From positions 1,178,001-1,242,000 of the forward strand of contig CBDCYH010000002.1 in assembly GCA_965224105.1 (NCBI GenBank): a DNA stretch of 64,000 bases, read 5' to 3'. The notes under the pieces were generated by a model. That model was not told the origin of the DNA and ran no database searches. It saw only the letters and a list, made by a program, of their open reading frames with translations. The position numbers and the translations under genes were made by a program. Below are positions 41,741 to 51,127 of this stretch, piece by piece (within the stretch, counting starts at the first letter, position 1; each line of letters opens with the position of its first letter). The DNA is from CBDCYH01 sp965224105. GTDB taxonomy: Bacteria > Bacteroidota > Rhodothermia > Rhodothermales > JABDKH01.

Positions 41741-44257
41741 ATGGAGCCAAGAGAATTGCCCTCAATAAGCGTGGGCGACAGGCTGACGTCTTTTGTAGGT
41801 ATTCTGGCCGCAGTCCTTAGTGTAGCCGCGGTATTTGTCACGCTATCGCTTGGTTGGAAGGTTTCGATCGCGCTTGTTGGTGCGATCCTTCTGATGATTG
41901 GGTTCCTCTATCAGAAGGCAAGTCTCGCAGCGGCAAAGTCCCGGCAGGTGGAAGACCTGGACCACATGCTTCGTGGGCTCCGCAACGACCTGGACACCGC
42001 CCAGGCAGAAAAGACAGAAAGCAAAGAGAACGAAGAGCGCTACCGACTCCTGTTCGAGGATGCCATGGAGACGGCGTATCAGGATGTGGAGAAAATGAAC
42101 CGGAGTTTGCAGGAGCAGAAGGATACGCTCGAGCGAGAGGTTCATAAGCACGAAGCAACCGAAAGAGCGCTTCGCGATTCCGAAGAGCGATGGCGCAAGC
42201 TGGTGGAGAAGCATCCCGAGCCAATTGCGATTCTATCCGACAAGAAGTTCGTGTACACCAACGCGGCCGGTATGGATCTGCTTGGTGTATACAACAAGAA
42301 GGATCTGGCCTCCAGAACGCTGCTCGATTTTGTCCCCGAAGGAATGCGTGAGAGAGTAGAAGGCAAAATTCTTCACGCAAAGGCAGACGGCGGCATCGAT
42401 CCGGTGCAGTTTGAGATCCTTCAGAAGGATGGATCCGAACGTATTGTCGAGGCCTACTCGGTCCCTATTTCCTACAAAGGCTCAAAGGCCATGCAGGTTG
42501 TGATCCGGGACATCACAGACCAGAAACGGTCGGAGAGCGCGCTGCGCAAGTACACAGACCGGCTGGCGGTTGTTAACGACATTGAGAGCAAGATCCTGGC
42601 ATCGCTTCCGAGTGATGAGATCGCGCGCGAGGCGCTTGTAAAACTCTCTCGGCTGATTCCCCTTTCGAGTGGATCCGTGGTAGAGTACAACCTCGTTACC
42701 GGAGAGGCCAAGCTGTTGGCCCAGCTTACAACCAGCCCCTCCCAGAACAGGGTAGGCCAAAGTTATCCGATTAGCAGATTTGGTTCGCTCTACTCATCAG
42801 AAAAAACAAAATACGTACCGGAGCTGGCGCAGCTTGAAGATCCCACACCGGGAGAGCGTGAAATGCTCGACGACGGAATGCAAAGCTATTTCGACATTCC
42901 GCTCGTGGGTAAGGCTGAGGTTATCGGGCGATTACAAATTGCGTCCATCAACCCGGACGGGTTTGACAAGGACGACATTCAAACCGCAGAAGGGCTCGCA
43001 GACCTCATTGGTGTGTCGATCCAGCAGTTCAGGATAGACAAAGAGCGGCGCAGTTACGAAGCCGAGCTGATCAATGCTAAAGAGCGTGCAGAAGAACTGG
43101 TGCGCTTGAAAAGTGCTTTCCTTACGAACATGAGTCATGAAATCCGTACTCCGCTTACGGGCATCATCGGGTTCGCGCAGATTCTGAATGAGGAAATTGG
43201 TGAGCAGCACAGTGAGTTCGTGCAGCTTATCGAAAACAGTGGGCGCAGGTTGCTCGATACGATCAACTCCGTGCTCGACCTGGCAAGACTTGAGTCGCAA
43301 AAAATGCGAACCGAAAAAGTTCGTACCGACCTGGTGGATGAGGTGACCAAGACGGTCAAGCTCATCGAGCCGCTCGCTATGAAGAAGAACCTTAAACTGG
43401 TTTCCCAGGCCCATGTAAAAGAGGCATTCGCTCTGGTCGATCCCGCCGGCCTTGGGCGAATTATTACCAACCTAGTTGGAAACGCTATCAAGTTCACGGA
43501 GGAAGGTGGAGTTCGCGTGGACATCGCGAAGAAGGGTGGTCGCATTCTCATTCGCGTCCGCGACACCGGTATCGGTATTGCAAAAGAGTTTTTGCCAAGG
43601 TTGTTCGATGAGTTCCAGCAGGAATCCAGTGGTGCCGCGCGATCGCACGAAGGCTCCGGTATGGGTTTGTCGATTACGCGGAAGCTTGTGGAGCTCATGG
43701 GTGGCACGATTACGGTGAAAAGCAAGAAAGGTGTTGGCAGTGCGTTTATTGTTGCCTTCCCCGAGGAGGGCCACGCTCCGCTCACAACCGTGCGGGAAGA
43801 CAACATAATCGCGAGAAGGCGCAACCTGGTCCTGCTAATCGAAGACAGACAAGAATCGCGCGAACTCTACAACTACCTGTTGGAAGATTCATGCGATGTG
43901 CTACCGGTCGGATCCCGCCGCCAGGCTATAAAACTTCTGGAGCGCGAGCCGGTCGATGCGGTAGTGCTGCAGGTTAACTACGGCGGAAAGGGAATGGGCA
44001 AAGAGCTTATACCTGCACTCCGCAAAGCACTGGGCACGCGGGACGTTCCGATTATCGCAGTTGACAACAGATCCACATCAGACGAGAAGGTGGACTGGTT
44101 TGCGGATGGCTACTCCAGTTACATTTCACGGCCGTACCAGCGGACCTCGCTGGGCCATGGTGTTCGTGAGGCAATCAAGTCGGCGAAGGCGCGTAGAAAC
44201 AAAACTCGACCTGCAATCGCGAGAAATTCGAAAGCTAGTCCAGCCACAACTGAGTAG
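41741..44257 (+). CDS. PAS-GAF hybrid histidine kinase with degenerate receiver domain
   Basis: 838 residues. Two membrane helices (about 15-65) with almost no external loop; coiled coil 66-145; PAS domain 150-270 (RWRKLVEKHPEPIAILSDKKFVYTN); GAF 285-430; HisKA with FLTNMSHEIRTPLTGIIGFAQIL (His about 466); HATPase with NLVGNAIKFTEEGG, RVRDTGIGI and GSGMGLSITRKLV. The C-terminal receiver-like domain (about 695-815) keeps the acidic pair (IEDRQ) but the phospho-acceptor Asp is replaced (VVLQVNYG) and the conserved Lys is Arg (SRPYQ). So autophosphorylation is likely but phosphotransfer to this domain is not. No partner regulator is adjacent. Confidence 0.9.
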   Translation: MEPRELPSISVGDRLTSFVGILAAVLSVAAVFVTLSLGWKVSIALVGAILLMIGFLYQKASLAAAKSRQVEDLDHMLRGLRNDLDTAQAEKTESKENEERYRLLFEDAMETAYQDVEKMNRSLQEQKDTLEREVHKHEATERALRDSEERWRKLVEKHPEPIAILSDKKFVYTNAAGMDLLGVYNKKDLASRTLLDFVPEGMRERVEGKILHAKADGGIDPVQFEILQKDGSERIVEAYSVPISYKGSKAMQVVIRDITDQKRSESALRKYTDRLAVVNDIESKILASLPSDEIAREALVKLSRLIPLSSGSVVEYNLVTGEAKLLAQLTTSPSQNRVGQSYPISRFGSLYSSEKTKYVPELAQLEDPTPGEREMLDDGMQSYFDIPLVGKAEVIGRLQIASINPDGFDKDDIQTAEGLADLIGVSIQQFRIDKERRSYEAELINAKERAEELVRLKSAFLTNMSHEIRTPLTGIIGFAQILNEEIGEQHSEFVQLIENSGRRLLDTINSVLDLARLESQKMRTEKVRTDLVDEVTKTVKLIEPLAMKKNLKLVSQAHVKEAFALVDPAGLGRIITNLVGNAIKFTEEGGVRVDIAKKGGRILIRVRDTGIGIAKEFLPRLFDEFQQESSGAARSHEGSGMGLSITRKLVELMGGTITVKSKKGVGSAFIVAFPEEGHAPLTTVREDNIIARRRNLVLLIEDRQESRELYNYLLEDSCDVLPVGSRRQAIKLLEREPVDAVVLQVNYGGKGMGKELIPALRKALGTRDVPIIAVDNRSTSDEKVDWFADGYSSYISRPYQRTSLGHGVREAIKSAKARRNKTRPAIARNSKASPATTE

Positions 44258-45356
44258 CTTTTTGCAGCGGACGGCGGATCTCGCGGGCAGACCTTCGGCT
44301 AACAATCTCTTCGAGCGTGGTAACCACACGATGGCCGGCTGACAACCACGCTGCATCTTTCGGCGCCCAGTTTTTACTATGGAGAAGCTCGCGACCGGGA
44401 TGAAATGTTAGGCCGCGATAAATGGCTCCCGCCAGTTCGGCATCTTCTGCGTTGAGTGCCTGCTCCCGGTGGCCTTTCACCGGCACTACCTGAACCGGTT
44501 TGCCAAGGACCATCGCCTCGCAAATCGATTCGAAACCGCTTGTCGTTAGGACGCCAGCGCTGGAGGCAAGTGAGCGGATAAAGCCGTTCTGATCAAGGCC
44601 CTTTATCAATACGTTTGCCCGCGGAGCCAGTCCTTCTGGTGGAGTTGGGCGGTCCCAGAAACACTCCAGTTTAACCTCCGGATTGTGTGCATGCCAGGCA
44701 AGGAGTTCTTCTGCGTATCCGTGGTTCAGCAGGTACACGGTGAGGTGTCCATCATTCGTAGTTTTTGTGTTTAGAATCTCACGGCGGATGAGCGGGGGGC
44801 AGACGATGGTGGACCCGTGTCGAGCATATGGCCGGTAAGACAAAGCGATGGTGGCGGTACTTCCGGCTGATGTGAGGGCATTCATTGCGGTGATCGGTGC
44901 TCTCCGGATGCGTGGAATGCCGATCGCAGGATGGTCGAGCAGGTACTGGTGACCGATCGACACCGATGGCCAGGTAGAGCCCCCAAAGTAGAGTTCCTGC
45001 AGCCCCCACAGAGGCTCGTAGAAGTTGACTACCACATCCGGCTCAAGTGAGCGAACCTCTTCGTGGAGAAACCTAACACACTCGGTAAAGCTTTTCCTCC
45101 TTCGCACATTGTACCGCACGGATCGGAGATAGCTCACGCCGGTCGCCGTACTGTCTTTGACCAGATTCGGGCTGCGATACGTTTTCAGTTTGGTGCCGAA
45201 TGTGCTGCGGACGTATTCAGGTATTTGGCGATCCTCGCATTCACCTACAAACACGCCATGTAGGCTGTGCCCGTATGCCGGCAGCATCTCCGCGAGCGCT
45301 AGTGCCTGCGACAGGTGCCCGCGCCCTTCACCCTGGATGACAAAAACAATTTTCAT
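44235..45356 (-). CDS. Glycosyltransferase of GT-B fold (GT28/UGT-like)
   Basis: 373 residues. N-terminus VFVIQGEGRGHLSQALALAE has the GRGHLSQA phosphate-binding loop; the C-terminal half has VLTTSGFESICEAMVLGKPVQVVPV (donor-binding with E and P), typical of MurG/GT28 or UDP-glycosyltransferase relatives. No membrane segment, so it is cytoplasmic or peripheral. Substrates unknown. It overlaps the kinase gene tail-to-tail by 23 bp and diverges from the MFS gene upstream, where spacing from start to start is about 80 bp. Confidence 0.82.
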   Translation of the reverse strand: MKIVFVIQGEGRGHLSQALALAEMLPAYGHSLHGVFVGECEDRQIPEYVRSTFGTKLKTYRSPNLVKDSTATGVSYLRSVRYNVRRRKSFTECVRFLHEEVRSLEPDVVVNFYEPLWGLQELYFGGSTWPSVSIGHQYLLDHPAIGIPRIRRAPITAMNALTSAGSTATIALSYRPYARHGSTIVCPPLIRREILNTKTTNDGHLTVYLLNHGYAEELLAWHAHNPEVKLECFWDRPTPPEGLAPRANVLIKGLDQNGFIRSLASSAGVLTTSGFESICEAMVLGKPVQVVPVKGHREQALNAEDAELAGAIYRGLTFHPGRELLHSKNWAPKDAAWLSAGHRVVTTLEEIVSRRSAREIRRPLQKATQLWLD

Positions 45357-45435
45357 TCTATGGTGGCGATCTCTATCATGGACCCGTCGAGGGAGCCCCT
45401 TTCTCCCGTTGGTAATCCCTCAAAGCTGCATCACT

Positions 45436-46653
45436 TTGGCATCGAGAAAAAGTAGCGATTTCCTGGTCTTGTTGGCCTTGTGGCTGATGATGTTCTCGGC
45501 AAGCGCCCAGGTGATCATTGTTTCTCCGATTCTCAAAGAGATAGGTCAGGCGCTTAACGTCCCGACGGAGCAGTTGGGTTCTCTGGTCCTGTGGTATACT
45601 ATCTGTCTCGGAGTCGTCGCACTTATTACCGGGCCGATATCCGACCGGTTCGGCAGGAGGCGCATCATACTGGTCGGTACAACGGCGCTGTCCATAACCC
45701 TGTTCTTTCACGCGACCGCAACAGATTTTGCATCGCTGGTGCGGATGCGCGCACTGTCTGGCGCGGCCGCGGGCATGCTGTCGGGGGCGGCCGTGGCCTA
45801 TGTTGGTGACTACTTCCCGTACAACAGGCGGGGCTGGGCCAACGGTTGGGTGATGAGTGGAATCGCGGTGGGGCAGATTCTGGGGATTCCGCTGGGCAAG
45901 ATTCTCGCAGCAACCCTGGGATTTCAGTGGCCGTTTCTTTTGTTCGCTTGTACCATGGCGGTCACATCCGTATTGGTCCTGTTCTTTCTTCCGCAACCGG
46001 ATGTGGAACGATCCGATTCGCTAAACCTGAAATCTGCGCTGCAGAATTATGGCGACATCTTGCGTAGCAAACAAACGCTCAACGCTTGTATCGTTTACCT
46101 GCTGATGTTTCTCAGCCTCGGCATCTACATCGTGTATCTACCGTACTGGTTAGAGACGGTGGCCGGAATATCAGAGAATCAGATCGCAATGATGTTTTTG
46201 CTCGGCGGGGTCACGAACGTTATCGTCGGGCCATTTGCCGGCCGGCTGTCTGATACCGTTGGTCGCAAGCCGCTAATAATCTTGTCCTGCATCGGCCTTG
46301 CGATCGTGATGATTGCAACAACATTTTTGGTTAAAGGTGTTGTGTCTGCAATCTGCCTATTTATTGCAGCGATGATAACCTTTGCGTTGCGGTTCAGTCC
46401 GTTGCAGTCGCTAATGACTGCGCTGGTGGCTTCGAAGAGGCGAGGCGTGTTGATGAGCCTTGCGGTAGCGATTGGGCAAATAGGAATGGGGCTTGGCTCG
46501 GGACTGGCCGGACTGACGTACGAAACGTATGGCTATTCAATGAATACATTTTTGGGCGCTGCGTCCATAACACTGATGGGCATCCTCGTCTGGATTGGGT
46601 TGCCGGAGCCCGAGCTAGACGCCGAAGCTCAACCCGTCGTACAGGAGGTGTAA
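45436..46653 (+). CDS. Major facilitator superfamily transporter
   Basis: 405 residues from TTG 45436; a longer frame from 45157 runs through the divergent gene and is improbable. Twelve membrane segments: first FLVLLALWLMMFSASAQVIIVSPI, the motif GPISDRFGRRRIILVG (loop 2-3, GxLSDRFGRR), and GPFAGRLSDTVGRKP (loop 8-9). It resembles 12-TM drug or metabolite exporters of the DHA1 type. Substrate unknown. It is followed 2 bp later by the metallo-hydrolase lipoprotein, suggesting a two-gene operon. Confidence 0.88.
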   Translation: MASRKSSDFLVLLALWLMMFSASAQVIIVSPILKEIGQALNVPTEQLGSLVLWYTICLGVVALITGPISDRFGRRRIILVGTTALSITLFFHATATDFASLVRMRALSGAAAGMLSGAAVAYVGDYFPYNRRGWANGWVMSGIAVGQILGIPLGKILAATLGFQWPFLLFACTMAVTSVLVLFFLPQPDVERSDSLNLKSALQNYGDILRSKQTLNACIVYLLMFLSLGIYIVYLPYWLETVAGISENQIAMMFLLGGVTNVIVGPFAGRLSDTVGRKPLIILSCIGLAIVMIATTFLVKGVVSAICLFIAAMITFALRFSPLQSLMTALVASKRRGVLMSLAVAIGQIGMGLGSGLAGLTYETYGYSMNTFLGAASITLMGILVWIGLPEPELDAEAQPVVQEV

Positions 46654-46655
46654 CA

Positions 46656-47501
46656 ATGGTGCGATTCTTTTTTCTCTATCTGATTGTCTTCGTAGGCTGC
46701 AACAGCCGTCCTGGAGAAAACCGACCACCCGTTGCAGTGCATGTAAGTTCTGTCGGGGGAGCAGATACGTTGTCGGTTAGGTATGTCGGCAATATGGGCG
46801 TGCTTCTCACCGTCGACACGTCGAGTGTGATTATAGACGGATTGCACAAACCATATCTCGCGGAATATCTCCCTCCGCCGGAAGAGTTGGTAGATGAGAT
46901 CCTTGAGAGTGATGAGCTCCGGTTAACGGCTTTGCTCGTCACGCATATGCATGGAGACCATTTTGACGCAGACTATACGTTGCGGTATCTGGAGGTCAAT
47001 CCGACCGGTATCGTTGTTGGTCCGGAGCAGATAAAAGAGACGGTTGCCGCGATTGAGAGCAGGGATGCTATGCTCGACCGGATTATGGTTGCACCAACGG
47101 AGGACGGCAACAACCAGGCTGCGTTTGAGAATGCAGGCGTAGGGTTTACCACGCACAATTGTCGTCACGAGAGTGCGGCCCGGCACAGCGCCACCCAGAA
47201 CGTGTGCCACATTGTTCGCCTTGGTGATTTCCGTGTGCTGCATGCGGGCGACAGCAGCTGGGAGACTATCCGTGAGGCGCTGGAAGGCGAGGCATCTGCA
47301 CAGGAGATAGATGTCGCGGTTCTCCCGTATTGGATTCTACGAGACTCCGCACAGGAAATATGGCAGGTACTCGCTCCCCGTCACATCATCGCAACGCACG
47401 TCCCGGTTGATGACGCACGGGTGGTTGCAGGTTTGGAGCGACTACGTCCGTCGGTAACCGTGTTTTCGCGGCTGGGTGACGAACTGCAAGTTTCGCGCTA
47501 G
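46656..47501 (+). CDS. MBL-fold (UlaG-like) metallo-hydrolase lipoprotein
   Basis: 281 residues. Hydrophobic start and lipobox FVGC (Cys 15). The metal motif THMHGDHFD (about 88-96) matches HxHxDH, followed by HAGDSS (about 190) and HIIATHVPVDD, giving the remaining ligands. The order with N-terminal GNMGVLLTVDTSSVIIDG is that of UlaG-type beta-lactamase-fold hydrolases. As a lipoprotein it acts outside the cytoplasm, an unusual place for this group. Substrate unknown. Confidence 0.84.
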   Translation: MVRFFFLYLIVFVGCNSRPGENRPPVAVHVSSVGGADTLSVRYVGNMGVLLTVDTSSVIIDGLHKPYLAEYLPPPEELVDEILESDELRLTALLVTHMHGDHFDADYTLRYLEVNPTGIVVGPEQIKETVAAIESRDAMLDRIMVAPTEDGNNQAAFENAGVGFTTHNCRHESAARHSATQNVCHIVRLGDFRVLHAGDSSWETIREALEGEASAQEIDVAVLPYWILRDSAQEIWQVLAPRHIIATHVPVDDARVVAGLERLRPSVTVFSRLGDELQVSR

Positions 47502-47508
47502 CAAAAAA

Positions 47509-49410
47509 TCAAGAGTTCATCACCAGCAGGAACTCCTCGTTGTTGCGAGTCCCACGCATTTTCTCAAGACAGAAGTTTACTGCCTTGAGGGGCTCGGAAT
47601 CTGCCAACAGTTTTCGGAGAATCCAGATACGCTGCAGTTTGGCTTCCGGAACGAGTAACTCTTCTCGTCGCGTTCCCGATTTGATCACGTTGATCGCGGG
47701 GAATACGCGGCGATCGGACAGCTCTCTGTCGAGTACAATTTCCGAGTTACCAGTTCCCTTGAACTCTTCAAAGATCACTTCATCCATCCGGCTTCCTGTA
47801 TCAATGAGAGCGGTACCAATAATGGTGAGCGAGCCTCCCTCTTCCACATTCCTGGCAGCTCCGAAGAACCTCTTGGGTCCTCGCAACGAACCGGCTTCGA
47901 GACCACCGGACAGTGTTTTGCCTGTGTTTGGCATTACAGCGTTGTGGGCACGCGCGAGCCTGGTAATCGAGTCGAGGAGGATGATAACATCCTGGCCTGC
48001 CTCTACCAGTCGCTTCGCTTTTTGCAGAACGATGTCTGCCACTTCCACGTGTCGTTCGGGCTCTTGATCGAAGGTGGACGAAATAACCTCTGCACCCTTG
48101 GCGTTGCGAATCATATCTGTCACCTCTTCTGGTCTTTCGTCGACCAGGAGGATCATGAGATACGCGTCGGGGTGGTTGACAGAAATCGCGTTTGCAATTT
48201 TTTGCAGGAGAACCGTCTTACCAGTTTTTGGCTGCGCCACGATTAGTGCTCGTTGGCCCAGTCCGATCGGAGCAAAGAGGTCAAGCACGCGCATGCTGTA
48301 TTCTGTCGGCTCTGTTTCGAGGGCCAGGTGTTCTTCCGGATACAGTGGCGTGAGGTAGTCGAACGCAATCCGCTCCTCAATCTCAGCTGGAGGCCTACCA
48401 TTAATGGTGTTGACCTGGATGAGAGCAAAATAGCGTTCTCCTTCTTTGGGTGGTCGAACTTCGCCATCAACGGTGTCACCCAGTCGCAAGCTGAACCTTT
48501 TGATCTGACTCGGGGACACGTAGATGTCGTCCGGGCTGGTGAGGTAGTTGTACTCGGCGCTGCGCAGGAAGCCGTATCCGTCGGGGAGGATTTCCAGCAC
48601 ACCGATTCGACGAATCATACCATCCAGTTCTGTCTTGTCTGGATCGTACTGCGCCATGTAGGCGGGATGCCCCTCGTACACCTTGCGTCTGCGCTCGTCC
48701 CTTTCCTCTTTGGTTTCGCGCCGTCCTCTGCTGCGGCCGCGGCTGCGCTTGTCATTTCTTTGATTCCGGTCGCGATCCCTATCCCGATCGTTTCTGTTTC
48801 TGTTGCGGTCCCGGTCTCTGTCCCCTCTGCTTCGGTCTTTGTTTCTCTTGTCGTCGCGGTCACCACGGTTGCTTCGCTCATTACGATCGTTGCGCGAATT
48901 TCTTGATCCGCGGTTGTCGCGGTCGTTCCGATCGTTGCGTTTGTTGCGGGACCGCCGACCGTCGCGATCACCTCGATCGTTTCTGTCTCCTCGTGAGCCC
49001 CGGTCGTTGTTATCGCGATCTCGATTGCGATCGTCGCGGCCGCGACTTCGGGAGCCACCCCGGTCGCCACCATCGTCGTTGCGTCGGTCACGTCCTTCTT
49101 TGCGCTGGTCGCGCCCGCCGCGAGAGTCGCTGGAGCTCGACCGCTCGTCTCTGCTTTTTCTTTGCGGCTGCGACTTTTCGTCCTGGTCTTTCTTTTCTCG
49201 TCGGGCGCCTGGACGTGCCTCATCAGTTGGGGCATCCGAACCAGCGGCCTTGGAGCCATTGGATTTGCCAGAAATCTTTTCGGCGTGAGCTTCGAGGATC
49301 ATGTAGATGAGATCCTGTTTGCGCATAGAAGAAACTCCAGTGAGTCCCATCCCGCGAGCAGTCTCTTTTAGCTCAGGCAGTTTTTGGTCTTTTAGGTCAG
49401 ATATATTCAT
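47509..49410 (-). CDS. rho: Transcription termination factor Rho with large Arg/Asp-rich insertion
   Basis: 633 residues against about 420 in E. coli. Residues 1-45 are the Rho N-terminal helical domain (LKETARGMGLTGVSSMRKQDLIYMIL); 67-240 are an insertion of Arg, Asp, Asn, Gly and Ser; 255-330 the cold-shock-like RNA-binding domain (GVLEILPDGYGFLRS, DDIYVSPSQIKRF); 340-633 the RecA-like ATPase with QPKTGKTVLLQ (Walker A), LLVDERPEEVTDM, LDSITRLARAHN, and SGGLEAGSLRGPKRFFGAARN (Q-loop region). The hexamer unwinds nascent RNA to end transcription. Long insertions of this kind are known in Bacteroidota, where one was reported to promote phase separation. Confidence 0.97.
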   Translation of the reverse strand: MNISDLKDQKLPELKETARGMGLTGVSSMRKQDLIYMILEAHAEKISGKSNGSKAAGSDAPTDEARPGARREKKDQDEKSQPQRKSRDERSSSSDSRGGRDQRKEGRDRRNDDGGDRGGSRSRGRDDRNRDRDNNDRGSRGDRNDRGDRDGRRSRNKRNDRNDRDNRGSRNSRNDRNERSNRGDRDDKRNKDRSRGDRDRDRNRNRNDRDRDRDRNQRNDKRSRGRSRGRRETKEERDERRRKVYEGHPAYMAQYDPDKTELDGMIRRIGVLEILPDGYGFLRSAEYNYLTSPDDIYVSPSQIKRFSLRLGDTVDGEVRPPKEGERYFALIQVNTINGRPPAEIEERIAFDYLTPLYPEEHLALETEPTEYSMRVLDLFAPIGLGQRALIVAQPKTGKTVLLQKIANAISVNHPDAYLMILLVDERPEEVTDMIRNAKGAEVISSTFDQEPERHVEVADIVLQKAKRLVEAGQDVIILLDSITRLARAHNAVMPNTGKTLSGGLEAGSLRGPKRFFGAARNVEEGGSLTIIGTALIDTGSRMDEVIFEEFKGTGNSEIVLDRELSDRRVFPAINVIKSGTRREELLVPEAKLQRIWILRKLLADSEPLKAVNFCLEKMRGTRNNEEFLLVMNS

Positions 49411-49828
49411 ACGTTTTCGAGCGAGGGCTCTGTGCGATTTGCCAGGTCATTAAGACCCGTTGGTTTACTCGAAGGCTTGGTCTCCAGGATGGAGAATAAA
49501 TGCTAAGAGTTAAGGCGGGGTGTTGACGCGCTCCAGATAAGAACCACAGGGTTGTTAGGAGATGCGCCGCGGTTAGTAGGACGTATCAAGGATGTAGCCT
49601 ATTGCGACCATGCAAAAACGTCCTTATTTGCAAGATACCGCAATTTGGACAAAGATCAACAGGCGTGCTGACGAATACTGCGTATTGGTAAACACCGCCA
49701 GGGGCTATATATAAGTATCGGCGTGCATAATTATGTTTCAAACAGGCCGGTTCAAGCCAAGCCACGGAATTGACAGCGATCCTCCGGACCAGACCAAACA
49801 CTCATTTTTAGCTTCAAGGAGCCTAAAA
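49411..49828. other. Intergenic region upstream of rho
   Basis: 418 bp between rho and folC, both leftward. No protein-like frame is present (a 71-codon frame at 49586-49801 lacks credible features). The region is long enough for a rho leader subject to autogenous control, but no clear hairpin or repeat stands out. TTTTAG-CTAAAA near 49807-49829 is a weak AT-rich dyad just after the folC stop. Confidence 0.4.
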
Positions 49829-51127
49829 TCAGCCAATATGCCCCTTTTCGGTGCCTAAAATCTGCTCTGCGACCTGGTGTGACCCCACAAAGAGCAACAC
49901 GTCGTTTGGTCTCGCGATTTCTTCAAAGTGCTTCCGTGCTTGCTGCGGATGATCACACGCGTGGAAAGGCAAACCCGACAGGCGCGCCAGCTTGGTGAGA
50001 TAGTCCAGAGATGCTGATCGCGGGCTGTTGATCGCCACAGGGTACACCTGGTTGGCGTGGTCGCGAAGGAGTGTAAATATTTCCACGGCGTCTTTGGTTT
50101 TCTTTAGACCCACCGCAACAAACAGTCTACCATCCGTGCCGAGCATTTTTTCAACACTGGTTAGCGCCGCACCAACGCCGTCTGGATTGTGACCCACATC
50201 AACCACGATCATGGGATTGCGGGTTATGATTTCGAGTCGCCCGCGCACTCCCGCCATGTTACGCGTGTCCTCCAGCCCCGCAACCACCGCATCATCCGAC
50301 AGAGAACTACCGAGCAATTGTGTCGTGGCAGCAATCGCGAGCACGGCGTTGCGTAGCTGGTGATCACCGGACAGATGAGGAGTAAATCTATATGAATGAT
50401 TCCCACTCTCAACAACCACTTCATCAGAACCATCTTGCTGATGCATACTCCAGCTGCGCGCATCTATTACCGGAGCACCAATCCGCTGCGCCGTTTCTTT
50501 GAGTACCGTCAACGCGTCTGGATGATTGTGGCCAACGACAAGCGGGACGTTCGGTTTGATGATGCCCGCTTTCTCAGCTGCGATCTCCTCAATGGTGTCA
50601 CCGAGGATATTCGTGTGGTCGAGCTGGATGTCGGTGATCACGGTCAAAGATGTGGCGAGTATGTTTGTCGCGTCCAACCGTCCCCCGAGCCCAACTTCCA
50701 CAACTGCGTAATCAACATTTCTTTGCGCAAAGTGGTAGAGACTCAGGGCAAGGGTAGCTTCGAAGAAACTCGGCTTGCACTCTTCAAAGAGAGGTTGAAA
50801 GTTGGCAACGAGCTTTGAGAACACCTCATCAGTCACCGAATTACCGTTCACGCGCATGCGCTCGGTGACTTTCAAAATGTGTGGCGAGGTATGCAGGCCT
50901 ACGTTGCTCCCCGCTGCCCGCAGGATGGCAGTGATCATGTAACATGTTGATCCTTTGCCATTGGTACCGCCGACGTGCACTACACGCAGCGAATGATGCG
51001 GATTGCCCATGCCTTCGAGCAGACATCCGATTCGGTCGAACCCCGGTTTGAGCGCAGATGCTCCGTACTTATTGTACGTGGGGAGGTTGAGGAGTGACGC
51101 GTACGCTTCTTCGAACGAAAGCATCAT
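49829..51127 (-). CDS. folC: Bifunctional folylpolyglutamate synthase/dihydrofolate synthase
   Basis: 432 residues from ATG 51127, whose A is the last base of the tsaE stop (TGATG). Mur-ligase family motifs: HVGGTNGKGSTCYMI (ATP loop, about 50-64), EVGLGGRLDATN, TDIQLDHTNILGDTIEEIAAEKAGI, and VVDVGHNPDGVGA in the C-terminal domain. It adds glutamate to folates in the cytoplasm. Translationally coupled to tsaE. Confidence 0.94.
   Translation of the reverse strand: MMLSFEEAYASLLNLPTYNKYGASALKPGFDRIGCLLEGMGNPHHSLRVVHVGGTNGKGSTCYMITAILRAAGSNVGLHTSPHILKVTERMRVNGNSVTDEVFSKLVANFQPLFEECKPSFFEATLALSLYHFAQRNVDYAVVEVGLGGRLDATNILATSLTVITDIQLDHTNILGDTIEEIAAEKAGIIKPNVPLVVGHNHPDALTVLKETAQRIGAPVIDARSWSMHQQDGSDEVVVESGNHSYRFTPHLSGDHQLRNAVLAIAATTQLLGSSLSDDAVVAGLEDTRNMAGVRGRLEIITRNPMIVVDVGHNPDGVGAALTSVEKMLGTDGRLFVAVGLKKTKDAVEIFTLLRDHANQVYPVAINSPRSASLDYLTKLARLSGLPFHACDHPQQARKHFEEIARPNDVLLFVGSHQVAEQILGTEKGHIG

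Noticed and set aside
48615..49259. 214-codon frame rich in Thr and Ala inside rho
   Set aside because: Alternative frame of the low-complexity insertion of rho; no start signal or family.
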